Positions 1 through 7,242 of a DNA stretch of 14,271 nt are shown here, piece after piece (the stretch's first letter is position 1; the number at the start of each line of letters is the position of its first letter). The position numbers and the translations under genes were made by a program. The notes under the pieces were generated by a model. It searched no databases. It was given only the letters and a program-made list of their open reading frames with translations, and was not told the origin of the DNA. Origin of the DNA: JBFWNZ01 sp050250795 (lineage in GTDB: Bacteria > Pseudomonadota > Alphaproteobacteria > UBA8366); assembly GCA_050250795.1 (NCBI GenBank), contig JBFWNZ010000061.1, forward strand, positions 1 to 14,271. Direction: 5' to 3'.

Positions 1-765
1 GCGCAGACCGTCGTCCTGGTCGATGGAGACGAAGGGACGGAACAGTTCCGCCGCCCGCTTGCGGTAGCTGGCGGGAACATAGGCCGCCAGCCCCATGAGC
101 TTGTACTCGTGCTCATGCGGCGTCAGGCCCATCAGGAAGGTGGTGATGGAATAGACGTTGCCGATGCTGTTTCCGGACTCGGTCGCGGAAACGCGCTGCA
201 TCGCAGCGCCCTGCCCAAGCTGGACCGTCGCGCATTCCCGGTCGCCGCCGCCGTCCAGGGTCAGCACGAGGTACGGCTTCGCATCGCTCTCCGCGAGCCC
301 GAAATAGGCCGCGCCGGCATGGCAGTCGTGATGGCGGACGAAATCGTAGTCGTCCAGCGGCAGCGACAGCGACGGGCAATCCGCCATCACCATGTCGCGA
401 ACCCGCGCACGATCCGCCGCCTCGGAGGCGGTGCCGGCAAACCTGGAACGAAGAGCCATCCGCGCCAGCCACATTTGGTCGCGCAATTTCCGTATCGGCG
501 ACGGGGCGACCATCTTCCGATGGTAGCGGGAATGGAATTGCTGTTTGCCGAAGATCGACAATACAAGGTTGGCAACCGCCACCTTGTCGCAACCCCGCAC
601 GAAATCGGGAAAGTTCCGCTCGACATACTGTAGGGCGAGGTGCGGGAACCCCATCGTGTTCTTTTCGCGATTGAGCCGTTCTTCCTCAAGCGCGAAAATT
701 ACCTTGCCATTGTCGAGCAGACAGACGGATGGGCCGATGCCGATATTGATGCCGACAATTCTCAT
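1..765 (-). CDS. Carbamoyltransferase, NodU/CmcH/TobZ family (N-terminal part, runs off the left edge)
   Basis: The first 255 residues are visible; the frame is open to base 1 and the C-terminal part lies outside the window. The family transfers a carbamoyl group from carbamoyl phosphate (via carbamoyl-AMP) to a hydroxyl of a sugar, antibiotic or glycan. Seen here: an N-terminal ASKHA-type start (MRIVGINIGIGPSVCLLDNG) followed by EEERLNR (about 27-33), the metal-site motif HHDCHA (145-150) with the HxxxH spacing of the Kae1-like domain, LTLDGGGD (168-175), and the family signature EYKLMGLAAY (220-229). The downstream YrdC-like-fold C-terminal domain is not visible. The start at 765 gives the canonical N terminus; no strong ribosome site precedes it, and an in-frame GTG three codons upstream is possible. 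It is divergent from the DUF1508 gene. The family is secure; the acceptor substrate is unknown. Confidence 0.9.
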   Translation of the reverse strand, partial: MRIVGINIGIGPSVCLLDNGKVIFALEEERLNREKNTMGFPHLALQYVERNFPDFVRGCDKVAVANLVLSIFGKQQFHSRYHRKMVAPSPIRKLRDQMWLARMALRSRFAGTASEAADRARVRDMVMADCPSLSLPLDDYDFVRHHDCHAGAAYFGLAESDAKPYLVLTLDGGGDRECATVQLGQGAAMQRVSATESGNSIGNVYSITTFLMGLTPHEHEYKLMGLAAYVPASYRKRAAELFRPFVSIDQDDGLR

Positions 766-800
766 CCGGGGCACGAATTTGGCTGGGTTCCGAGAGGGCC

Positions 801-829
801 TGTATAGGGGATGGGCCGGGGTGAGGCAA
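801..829 (-). promoter_or_regulatory. Candidate sigma-70 promoter for the carbamoyltransferase gene
   Basis: Read on the minus strand there is a TTGCCT -35 box (824-829), a 17-base spacer and a TATACA -10 box (801-806). Each box matches 4 of 6 consensus bases. Transcription would start near 794, leaving a leader of about 30 nt before the ATG at 765. The spacing is ideal but the boxes are imperfect, so this is inference. Confidence 0.35.
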
Positions 830-936
830 ACCGTTTATCGCCGGGTTCCGCGTCCGGCCGGCATCCCGCAATGGCTAGGGGGGCACCGGGGATGTACACT
901 GCCGCTCGTAACGATATCGGAACGGAGGGACGTATC

Positions 937-1272
937 ATGGCAGGCAAGTTCGAACTGTACACGGACAAGGCAGGCGAGTTTCGCTTCCGCCTCAAGGCCT
1001 CGAACGGCCAGGTGATCCTGGCGAGCGAGGGCTACAAGCAGAAGGCGAGCGCGCAGAACGGCATCGATTCGGTGAGAAAGAACGCTCCGAACGACGCCAG
1101 CTATGAGCGCAAGGAGACCAAGGCCGGCGGGTACATGTTCAACCTGCTCGCCGCCAACAAGCAGGTCATCGGCACCAGCGAGAGCTATACGACCGCCGCC
1201 GCACGCGACAACGGCATCCGATCCGTCCAGACCAACGCACCCGGCGCAGCGCTCGACGACCAGACCGGCTGA
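937..1272 (+). CDS. DUF1508 / YegP-type small protein with two tandem repeats
   Basis: A 111-residue protein with two copies of the DUF1508 (YegP) repeat. Copy one runs from about residue 3 to 50 (FELYTDKAGEFRFRLKASNG ... GIDSVRKNAP) and copy two from about 54 to 101 (YERKETKAGGYMFNLLAANK ... GIRSVQTNAP). Each repeat is a short beta-rich unit ending in the NGIxSVxxNAP signature typical of the family. The biochemical role of these widespread small cytoplasmic proteins is not established. The start at 937 is well fixed: a GGAGGGA Shine-Dalgarno sequence (924-930) sits six bases before the ATG and the N terminus matches the family. It appears monocistronic, divergent from the carbamoyltransferase. 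The family assignment is firm; no function is proposed. Confidence 0.93.
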   Translation: MAGKFELYTDKAGEFRFRLKASNGQVILASEGYKQKASAQNGIDSVRKNAPNDASYERKETKAGGYMFNLLAANKQVIGTSESYTTAAARDNGIRSVQTNAPGAALDDQTG

Positions 1273-1374
1273 ACGCCCCGGCATTCCACCGGCCGAGTAA
1301 GGCGGCACGCGGCCGTCACCGTCATCAACCTGCAGGGCATCTGGCGGCGGCTGTTTCAGCACAAGTCGCGCTAC
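1273..1374. other. Short intergenic stretch, no gene seen
   Basis: This joins the DUF1508 stop codon to the tRNA-derived repeat. A plus-strand reading gives a protein-like string (VTVINLQGIWRRLFQHKSRYN, about 1315-1377) that continues open into the repeat. There is no start or ribosome site, and no family was recognised. It may be a remnant of the sequence that originally lay downstream of tRNA-Lys. Confidence 0.3.
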
Positions 1375-1460
1375 AACGGCAACGGCCCCGCCATGGGCGG
1401 GGCCGTCGCGAAACTTGGTGGGCGCACCAGGACTCGAACCTGGGACCCGCCGATGAAGAG
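1375..1460 (-). repeat. Direct repeat copy 1: 3' fragment of tRNA-Lys plus its downstream hairpin (putative attachment site)
   Basis: This 86-column stretch matches 3430-3516 with five substitutions and one single-base indel; the block 1410-1450 is identical to 3466-3506 over 41 bases. Read on the minus strand it contains the tRNA-Lys anticodon loop (one change), the 3' anticodon stem, variable region, T-arm, 3' acceptor strand and CCA, followed by the GC hairpin. The match ends at 1460, exactly the 5' edge of the anticodon loop. The 5' half of the tRNA is absent, so this is not a functional tRNA. Best reading: the host-derived 3' half left behind when an element inserted into tRNA-Lys. A decayed tandem tRNA duplication is the alternative. 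Confidence 0.8.
1382..1406 (-). terminator. GC-rich hairpin downstream of the tRNA-Lys fragment
   Basis: An 11-bp perfect stem (1382-1392 with 1396-1406) closed by a 3-base loop. It corresponds to the hairpin after the intact tRNA-Lys gene but has a one-base shorter loop and stem. There is no convincing T-run on either strand. It could also serve as the end of the DUF1508 transcript. Confidence 0.45.
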
Positions 1461-1553
1461 ATTCTGGAATAAACACGGAACGATATGCAATCCCTTGCCT
1501 CGCCTCAATTCCTGCCGCAGGCATACCCGCCTCACCCCCAACGAACCCCTTCA

Positions 1554-1600
1554 TGTCCACCCGTATCCCCGGAGGGTTCGCGGGGGACATCGTGGGACAA
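1554..1600. repeat. Cluster of GGGACA-type short repeats near the left tRNA fragment
   Basis: Three related motifs lie within 47 bases: TGTCCAC (1554-1560, inverted), GGGGGACAT (1582-1590) and GTGGGACAA (1592-1600). The first and second also form an imperfect inverted repeat around a GC-rich centre. Position about 100 bases inside the putative attachment site makes recombinase arm-binding sites a possibility, but nothing else supports this. Confidence 0.35.
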
Positions 1601-1730
1601 CGCGACCGATCGGGGCCTGACTCAAACCAAACGGCCTCCGGCAAACCCAGGGCGATTCATCCATGCCCGGCGCGCCGCGGCGACTGATGAACGGATGCTG
1701 ATGCCGCAGCGAACTGTCGCCGCAAGCCGG

Positions 1731-2819
1731 CTATCGGCGCTCCATGATCTTCTGGCCAATACTCTGCGCTATGATTCGGTATCCGTTTGCGTTGGGATGG
1801 CCGTCGAAGCCAGGATAGATATCACTCGAATCTGCGGCTTCCGCCAATGACGGAAGCAAATCGACGGTCTCCATGCGAGCCTCGGCAGCCGCATCCAAAA
1901 TGGATTCTCGGACCGACTTCTCGGCTGCCCACAACATTTCGAAAGGACCGTTGCTCGCACCGGCCTCCCTTACCACTCTTTCATAGACGCTCTCTTTCGT
2001 AGGAATAACTGCAAGAACGCAGCGGCGACCCGATTCCCTGCACTTCCGCGCGATCTTTCTAATTATTTCTAATGTGATATTCAAACCAATTACATTCTCT
2101 GAATTCTTCTGCTGTATCGCCTCCAGGCGCACAGTCACGTCAAAACTCATTACCCTACCATCAGTCTCAATCTCATCCACGCCTTTATGGTCAATTCTTT
2201 TCAATCTGTCTGCCGTTCGGGGAAACAACAGTTTCATCATGTTGTAAGAGATGCTGTTACGATATAGGAATTCCCGGACGCCCCTCAGCATGTCATTACC
2301 CGTGCCATTTCCGACGCGCGGCAGCGATGGAACGGAATCTGGGCGTAATGGATCATCCTCTGGAAGTAATCCCGTATAGACAAATGCATCCCGAATATCA
2401 TTTCCAAGATAGACCGCAAAAATGACGATCGATGGATCAAGTTCAGCTACATAATCATCCCACATCCGCTCGTATTGGATCGGCCCATACCCGCCAACGG
2501 CTAAATTATAGGTGGTCCGGTTTATCGTTCGAGACAGTTGAGAAGGCCAAGAGTTTCCGGAACTCGCATTGACCCCGTAAGTTTGAGAGTCTCCAATACA
2601 AACGATCTCAGCCTTGCCCGGCGTCCCGTGGTTCCGGAAGCCCCATGAATCCACCACGACCTCGGAGGCGACACGATGACCATAACGTGCATCCTGTTCA
2701 AGAGTGACGCCCAGAAAATCCACACCCATGCCTAAGCCACGGGCCAGAAGCTCACAGAGCACAAACGAAGTCGCGATGCTAAAACAAACCAGAATGGTGT
2801 TCTTCAAATTATCGCGCAT
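1731..2819 (-). CDS. Membrane-anchored SGNH/GDSL-family hydrolase or acyltransferase
   Basis: A 362-residue protein. A hydrophobic segment at about residues 9-27 after a short charged N terminus looks like a signal anchor placing the rest in the periplasm. All SGNH blocks are visible: GDSQTYG with Ser78, the block II glycine in AVGGYGP (Gly109/110), LGND with Asn140, and DGHPNANGY with the Asp339/His341 pair near the C terminus. The fold acts on ester bonds, often O-acetyl groups of cell-surface glycans, but the substrate cannot be read from sequence. The codon and base composition is visibly AT-richer than the flanking genes, a sign of transfer, and the gene lies inside the tRNA-Lys-bounded segment. 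The ATG at 2819 directly precedes the signal anchor; no strong ribosome site is seen. The superfamily is secure, the role open. Confidence 0.85.
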   Translation of the reverse strand: MRDNLKNTILVCFSIATSFVLCELLARGLGMGVDFLGVTLEQDARYGHRVASEVVVDSWGFRNHGTPGKAEIVCIGDSQTYGVNASSGNSWPSQLSRTINRTTYNLAVGGYGPIQYERMWDDYVAELDPSIVIFAVYLGNDIRDAFVYTGLLPEDDPLRPDSVPSLPRVGNGTGNDMLRGVREFLYRNSISYNMMKLLFPRTADRLKRIDHKGVDEIETDGRVMSFDVTVRLEAIQQKNSENVIGLNITLEIIRKIARKCRESGRRCVLAVIPTKESVYERVVREAGASNGPFEMLWAAEKSVRESILDAAAEARMETVDLLPSLAEAADSSDIYPGFDGHPNANGYRIIAQSIGQKIMERR

Positions 2820-2853
2820 GACAAATCAATGAACTGTATTGATAATTTCGATC

Positions 2854-2881
2854 ATTATCCGTGCCGATTTAAACTTGGTAA
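2854..2881 (-). promoter_or_regulatory. Candidate sigma-70 promoter for the SGNH hydrolase gene
   Basis: On the minus strand there is TTACCA (2876-2881, 4 of 6 to -35), a 16-base spacer and GATAAT (2854-2859, 5 of 6 to -10), in an AT-rich leader unlike the rest of the window. The predicted start is near 2847, about 28 nt before the ATG. Confidence 0.4.
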
Positions 2882-3429
2882 AGGGGCGCCAAACCCGTCC
2901 CGTATGACGGCTGGATAGCCGCAGTTCCGGACAACCGGAAGGTAGAATGACACTGGCAATCGCGCCCGCCATGGCAATCCGCCAGCCTGATCGCCATCAA
3001 CGGCAGCGGATGCGGCCCAATTCACGACGATGCAGGCACATTACTCCTGTTGCTCGTCTCGTACGGGTGCTTCCCGCCAACGAATCGGTCTGATCGGAAC
3101 CTCAACCTGCCCATCTCGTCGTGGCAGGACGGCCGCTGCAGCGTGTTCCCACCGTCGGTGACCAGACGTGAGTGGGAGGATCGATTCGCCGGGCGGGTGA
3201 CCCTGGAGAGGTTCGGCGAGGGACGCCTACGGTCTGCCGTCGTCATCGCCGACAATCGGGAGTATCCGAGGTCGCTTCCGGCGAGGCGCTGGCCGAGGTC
3301 CGGATTGCGGGCCGTGTCCACGGGATCCGCTGGGCGGCGTAGCCTCCATGGCGGGCCCCCGGCACACCGATGGGGCGCTTCGTCCGCGAGAAAGCAGGCA
3401 GCCGCCGGAGGACTTGCGGAGAACCGCCA
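2882..3429. other. Unassigned 548-base stretch inside the putative element; possible decayed coding sequence
   Basis: No intact gene is recognised. From 3050 to about 3260 a plus-strand frame has strongly G/C-biased third positions and a plausible composition (for example TRREWEDRFAGRVTLERFGE). Just beyond, a different plus frame reads GEALAEVRIAGRVHGIRWAA and stops at TAG 3340-3342. Two protein-like pieces in adjacent frames could be a frameshifted remnant, but no domain was recognised and no ribosome site is present. The G+C is high, unlike the SGNH gene, so the two parts of the element may have different origins. The remainder shows no obvious structure. Confidence 0.25.
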
Positions 3430-3547
<118 letters not shown>

Positions 3548-3588
3548 CCAGTGCCGACCGGAACACCTCCGGCCGCGGGAAGGCGTGC

Positions 3589-3618
3589 CGTATAGCAGAG
3601 GGCATTGGGGTTTGTCGA
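3589..3618 (-). promoter_or_regulatory. Candidate promoter for tRNA-Lys
   Basis: On the minus strand there is TCGACA (3613-3618, 5 of 6), an 18-base spacer and TATACG (3589-3594, 4 of 6). It sits between the rodA stop and the tRNA, with a predicted start near 3582, about 35 nt before the mature 5' end. Confidence 0.4.
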
Positions 3619-3649
3619 GCCTGCCGGGCACCCGTTTGCAGATCGCGTT

Positions 3650-4795
3650 TCAGCCGCCGGATTCGGTGCCGTGCCGCCCGAAGCGCACATCGCGGTGGAT
3701 GTAGACATTCATCAGCAGGCCGAAGCAGACCAGCACCGTCAGCAGGGCCGTGCCGCCATAGGACACCAGCGGCAGCGGCACGCCCACGACGGGGATGACG
3801 CCCATCACCATCGCGATATTCACAAACACATAGAGGAAGAAGGTCGTCGTCACGCCCATGGCCGTCAGCCGCCCGAATGTGTTGCGCGCCCGCAAGGCGA
3901 TGGCATAGCCGTAGACCAGCAGCAGCGCGAACAGCGCGATCAGCGCCAGCCCGCCCGCCAGCCCGAATTCCTCCGCCAGCATGGTGAAGATGAAATCGGT
4001 CTGTTTCTCGGGCAGGAAGTTCAGGTGGCTTTGCGTGCCCTGCATGTAGCCGCGTCCGAACAGACCGCCCGACCCCAGGGCGATCTTCGACTGCAGAATG
4101 TGATATCCGGCGCCCAGCGGGTCACGCTCCGGATCCAGGAAGGTCAGCACCCGCTGGCGCTGGTAATCGTGCATCGCCGCCCACATCACCGGCAGCGCGG
4201 CAAGCGCGGCCGTGCCCAGCGCGATGAACTTCCAGAGACGGACGCCGGCGACGAACAGAATGGCCAGGGTGCCGCTCAGCAGCATGACGGCGGTTCCGAG
4301 ATCGGGCTGCCGCAGGACGAGGCCCACCGGCATCGCCGCCAGCAGCAGCGGCAGCAGGACATGGCGCGGACGCACCACCTCGTCATGCGTCAGGCCATGG
4401 AAATAGCGGGCCAGCGCGAGCACGAGGGCCACCTTCATCAGTTCCGAAGGCTGCAGCCGGAACAGGCCCAGATCGAGCCAGCGTTGTGCGCCCATGCCGA
4501 TGTCGCCCGCGATCTCCACCGCAAGCAGCAGGGTCAGCGCGAAACCATAGGCGGCATAGGCATAGCGGTACCAGAACCGCAGGTCGCACAACGCCACGGT
4601 GAACATCAGCGCCAACCCGACGGCGAAGCGCAAGGCCTGCGGACCGGCCCAGGGCCAAAGGCTGCCGCTGGCCGCGGAATAGAGCATGGCCAGGCCGACG
4701 CCCGTGATGGCGCAGATCAGCAAGACCATGGTCCAGTTGATCTGCCACAGCTTCTGGCCGAGCGTCATGTCGACCGACTTGACCGCGTTGCGCAT
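3650..4795 (-). CDS. rodA: RodA, SEDS-family peptidoglycan glycosyltransferase of the elongasome
   Basis: A 381-residue polytopic inner-membrane protein. It polymerises lipid II into glycan strands during side-wall growth, paired with PBP2. Seen: many hydrophobic helices from residue 22 to the end, the RWLDLGLFRLQPSELMK region (105-121), LRQPDLGTA (161-169), EKQTDFIF (263-270) carrying the Asp267 that corresponds to the catalytic Asp of SEDS proteins, and the C-terminal signature GVPLPLVSYGG (338-348). Length is normal for the family. The ATG at 4795 overlaps the mrdA stop (TGATG), which favours this start over the internal Met10. It is the last gene of the mre operon. The start is the only small uncertainty. 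Confidence 0.97.
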   Translation of the reverse strand: MRNAVKSVDMTLGQKLWQINWTMVLLICAITGVGLAMLYSAASGSLWPWAGPQALRFAVGLALMFTVALCDLRFWYRYAYAAYGFALTLLLAVEIAGDIGMGAQRWLDLGLFRLQPSELMKVALVLALARYFHGLTHDEVVRPRHVLLPLLLAAMPVGLVLRQPDLGTAVMLLSGTLAILFVAGVRLWKFIALGTAALAALPVMWAAMHDYQRQRVLTFLDPERDPLGAGYHILQSKIALGSGGLFGRGYMQGTQSHLNFLPEKQTDFIFTMLAEEFGLAGGLALIALFALLLVYGYAIALRARNTFGRLTAMGVTTTFFLYVFVNIAMVMGVIPVVGVPLPLVSYGGTALLTVLVCFGLLMNVYIHRDVRFGRHGTESGG

Positions 4796-6684
4796 CACGG
4801 CCGCTCCGGACTTGGCGGTGCGCCTGCAAGGGCCTGCTGGGACAGCGGCTCTCCTTGCGCAACGGCCTGGCGGCGCTGCAGTTCGAGCAGAACGTCGCGC
4901 GCGATGGGCGCGGCCGTCGTCGAGCCGCTGCCGCCATGCTCGACCACCACGGAAACGACATAGCGCGGGGCGCTGATCGGCGCGCACCCGACGAACAGGG
5001 CGTGGTCGCGCTCGCGCCAGGGCCGGTCCTCGTTCTTCCGCACGCCCTTCTCGCGCTCGGCCATCGTAATCCGCCGCACCTGCGCCGTGCCCGTCTTGCC
5101 GCCCATGGCAAAACGCGCATCGTCGATCGCCGCGCGCCGGGCCGTACCGGACGGCGCGTTCACGACCTCGTCCAGCCCCTGCCGGAGGATGGCCTGCGCC
5201 TGCGCCGACAGGCCGATGGACGGAAACCGCGGTCCCGAGGATTCGCCGGGCTCCGAGGCGTCGGCGATGCGGGTCAGATGCGGCCGGACGGCGTAACCGC
5301 CATTGACCGCACGCGCCGTCATGACCGCGAGTTGCAGCGGCGTCGTCAGCACATAGCCCTGGCCGATGCTGGCGACCAGGGTCTCGCCGCGCTGCCAGGG
5401 CACGCCCAGCACGCGCCGCTTCCATTCCCGCGTGGGAATCAGCCCCTTCGCCTCTCCCGGCAGATCGATGCCCAGCTCCGTGCCCAGCCCCAGCCGCTGC
5501 GCCATCTCGGCGATGCGGTCGATTCCCAGCCGCTGCGCCAGTTCGTAGAAATAGACGTCGCAGGATTCCCGCATGGCGTCGATCAACGCCACATGCCCAT
5601 GGCCGTGCTTCTTCCAGCAGTGGAACCGCTGATCGCCGAAATCGATATGACCGGCGCAGAAAGCTCGGAAATCCGGCGAGACCCCCTGCTCCAGCGCCGC
5701 AAGCGCCACCGCGATCTTGAACACGGACCCCGGCGCATACTGGCCGGCAACCGCCTTGTTCGTCAGCGGCGCATCCGGGTTGTCCATCAACGCCCGCCAC
5801 TCCCGCGAGGTCAGGCCCTCGTTGAAGGCGTTCGGGTCGAAGCTGGGCACCGAGGCCATCACCAGCACATCGCCGTTATGCGCATCCATTGCCACCACGG
5901 CGGCCGCGCGCTCGGGCGCGATGCGCTCGAAGGTGTATTGCTGGAGTTCCATGTCCAGGGTCAGCGTCACCGGGCGTCCCGGCTGTCCCTCCTGGCGGCG
6001 CAGCTCGCGGATGACCCGGCCCAGCGCGTTCACCTCGACCTGGCTGTTGCCGGCCGTGCCGCGCAGGGTCAGGTCGTGCTGCTTCTCGATCCCGCTCTTG
6101 CCGATCCGGAAACCCGGCAACTCCAGCACCGGATCGCCGTCCATCTCCGACTCGGAGACCGCAGCGACATAGCCCAGCACATGCGCCGCCGCGAACTGAT
6201 AGGGATAGGCGCGGGTCTGCCCCACATCGATGGTGATGCCGGGCAGGTCGGGCGAGTTCACCTCGACCCGACTCACTTCCTCCCAGGTCAGGTTCTCCTT
6301 GACCGTGATCGGCACGAAGGCGCGCTTGCGCTTGGCCTCGCGCATGACCCGCCGGCGCATACCCTCGGGCAGCGGCAGCATCTGCTCCAGGCGTTCCAGC
6401 GTTGCGTCGAGATCCTCCGCCTGCTCCGGCACGACGAGGACGCGGTAGTTCTGGACGTTGACCGCCATCGGAATGCCGTTGCGGTCGACGATATGCCCGC
6501 GCGGCGGCGGCAGCAGGCGCAGATTGATGCGGTTCTCGTCGGCGAGCGTGCGATAGCGTTCGGCCTCGTGGACCTGGAGATAATAGAGCCGCCCGCCCAG
6601 CGCCCCCAGCAGAACCAGCTTGCCGATTCCCAGCATCGCCACCCGGCGGGTGACGAGTTTGGAGTGGAGCTTTTCCTCCCTCAT
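4795..6684 (-). CDS. mrdA: Penicillin-binding protein 2, elongasome transpeptidase
   Basis: A 629-residue class B PBP that cross-links new glycan strands in the periplasm and activates RodA. Layout: cytoplasmic tail, one transmembrane anchor (about 15-36), the PBP dimer/pedestal domain starting at PPPRGHIVDRNG (59-70) and including the GKSGIEKQHD stretch (195-204), then the transpeptidase domain. Catalytic motifs: SVFK (Ser320, Lys323), SCD (374-376, the S-x-D form usual in PBP2) and KTGT (530-533). FHCWKKHGHG (354-363) also matches PBP2 style. The start ATG overlaps the mreD stop in an ATGA, so translation is probably coupled; the end overlaps rodA by one base. The C-terminal tail after about 600 is proline/alanine-rich and variable. 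The assignment is secure. Confidence 0.97.
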   Translation of the reverse strand: MREEKLHSKLVTRRVAMLGIGKLVLLGALGGRLYYLQVHEAERYRTLADENRINLRLLPPPRGHIVDRNGIPMAVNVQNYRVLVVPEQAEDLDATLERLEQMLPLPEGMRRRVMREAKRKRAFVPITVKENLTWEEVSRVEVNSPDLPGITIDVGQTRAYPYQFAAAHVLGYVAAVSESEMDGDPVLELPGFRIGKSGIEKQHDLTLRGTAGNSQVEVNALGRVIRELRRQEGQPGRPVTLTLDMELQQYTFERIAPERAAAVVAMDAHNGDVLVMASVPSFDPNAFNEGLTSREWRALMDNPDAPLTNKAVAGQYAPGSVFKIAVALAALEQGVSPDFRAFCAGHIDFGDQRFHCWKKHGHGHVALIDAMRESCDVYFYELAQRLGIDRIAEMAQRLGLGTELGIDLPGEAKGLIPTREWKRRVLGVPWQRGETLVASIGQGYVLTTPLQLAVMTARAVNGGYAVRPHLTRIADASEPGESSGPRFPSIGLSAQAQAILRQGLDEVVNAPSGTARRAAIDDARFAMGGKTGTAQVRRITMAEREKGVRKNEDRPWRERDHALFVGCAPISAPRYVVSVVVEHGGSGSTTAAPIARDVLLELQRRQAVAQGEPLSQQALAGAPPSPERP

Positions 6685-7202
6685 GGCGCCTCGCCGCGCG
6701 CCAGCGCCCGGTGCGTCTGGACCAGCACCCAGGCCATGAGGGGATAGAGAACGACCGTCAGCACGAACTGCATCGCCACCGGCTCGGGCATCAGGAAGTC
6801 GCCGGCCAGGATCGACATCGTCAGCCAGTGTGCGAAGGCGACGGCCGCGGCGATCATCGTGAAGCCGGCCCAGATGAGCCCGAACGGCTTGCCGTTGAAG
6901 ATTCGCCGCTGCGAGACGGCAATGCCATAGGCCAGCAGAAGCAGAAGCGCATTCATGCCCACCGGAGCTCCGGACAGCATGTCCTGAAACAAGCCGATTC
7001 CGAAGATCACCGGCGCCGGCAGCAGGCCGGGGCGCGAGAGGGTCCAGTAATAGACGCTCATCAGCGCCAGCCCGGGCGACACTGCGGCGTAATCCGGCAA
7101 GGGCATCGGAATCTGCATCAGGACGACAAGCATGACCGTCATCAGCGACGGCGTGATCAGCCGCGCAACGTGATCCAGACGCTGCCAGACGGTACCGTTC
7201 AT
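6681..7202 (-). CDS. mreD: MreD, rod-shape-determining membrane protein
   Basis: A 173-residue inner-membrane protein with about five to six hydrophobic segments, including LITPSLMTVMLVVLMQIPMP (15-34) and VIFGIGLFQDMLSGAPVGMN. The FQDMLSGAPVG pattern is the recognisable part of this weakly conserved family. MreD belongs to the MreBCD scaffold that organises PBP2 and RodA. The ATG at 7202 follows GAGGAAG at a slightly long spacing and starts 40 bases after the mreC stop. The gene overlaps mrdA by four bases. Position between mreC and mrdA supports the call as much as the sequence does. Confidence 0.93.
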   Translation of the reverse strand: MNGTVWQRLDHVARLITPSLMTVMLVVLMQIPMPLPDYAAVSPGLALMSVYYWTLSRPGLLPAPVIFGIGLFQDMLSGAPVGMNALLLLLAYGIAVSQRRIFNGKPFGLIWAGFTMIAAAVAFAHWLTMSILAGDFLMPEPVAMQFVLTVVLYPLMAWVLVQTHRALARGEAP

Positions 7203-7242
7203 ACCTGCCGCACTTCCTCACCGGCCCCGATGCGGGACAGCG

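Noticed and set aside
1410..1460. A second functional tRNA-Lys gene
   Set aside because: Only the anticodon loop and 3' half are present; the 5' acceptor strand, D arm and 5' anticodon stem are missing.
835..1644. 269-codon minus-strand frame across the DUF1508 gene and the tRNA fragment
   Set aside because: It runs antisense to a well-supported gene and through tRNA sequence; no protein family was recognised.
3605..4963. Long plus-strand open frame of 452 codons opposite rodA
   Set aside because: It is the antisense shadow of rodA in GC-rich DNA: very rich in His, Gln and Arg, no domain, and rodA is unmistakable on the other strand.
4855..6747. 630-codon plus-strand open frame opposite mrdA
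   Set aside because: Same antisense artefact, with low-complexity Arg/His/Gln/Ala content and no ribosome site.
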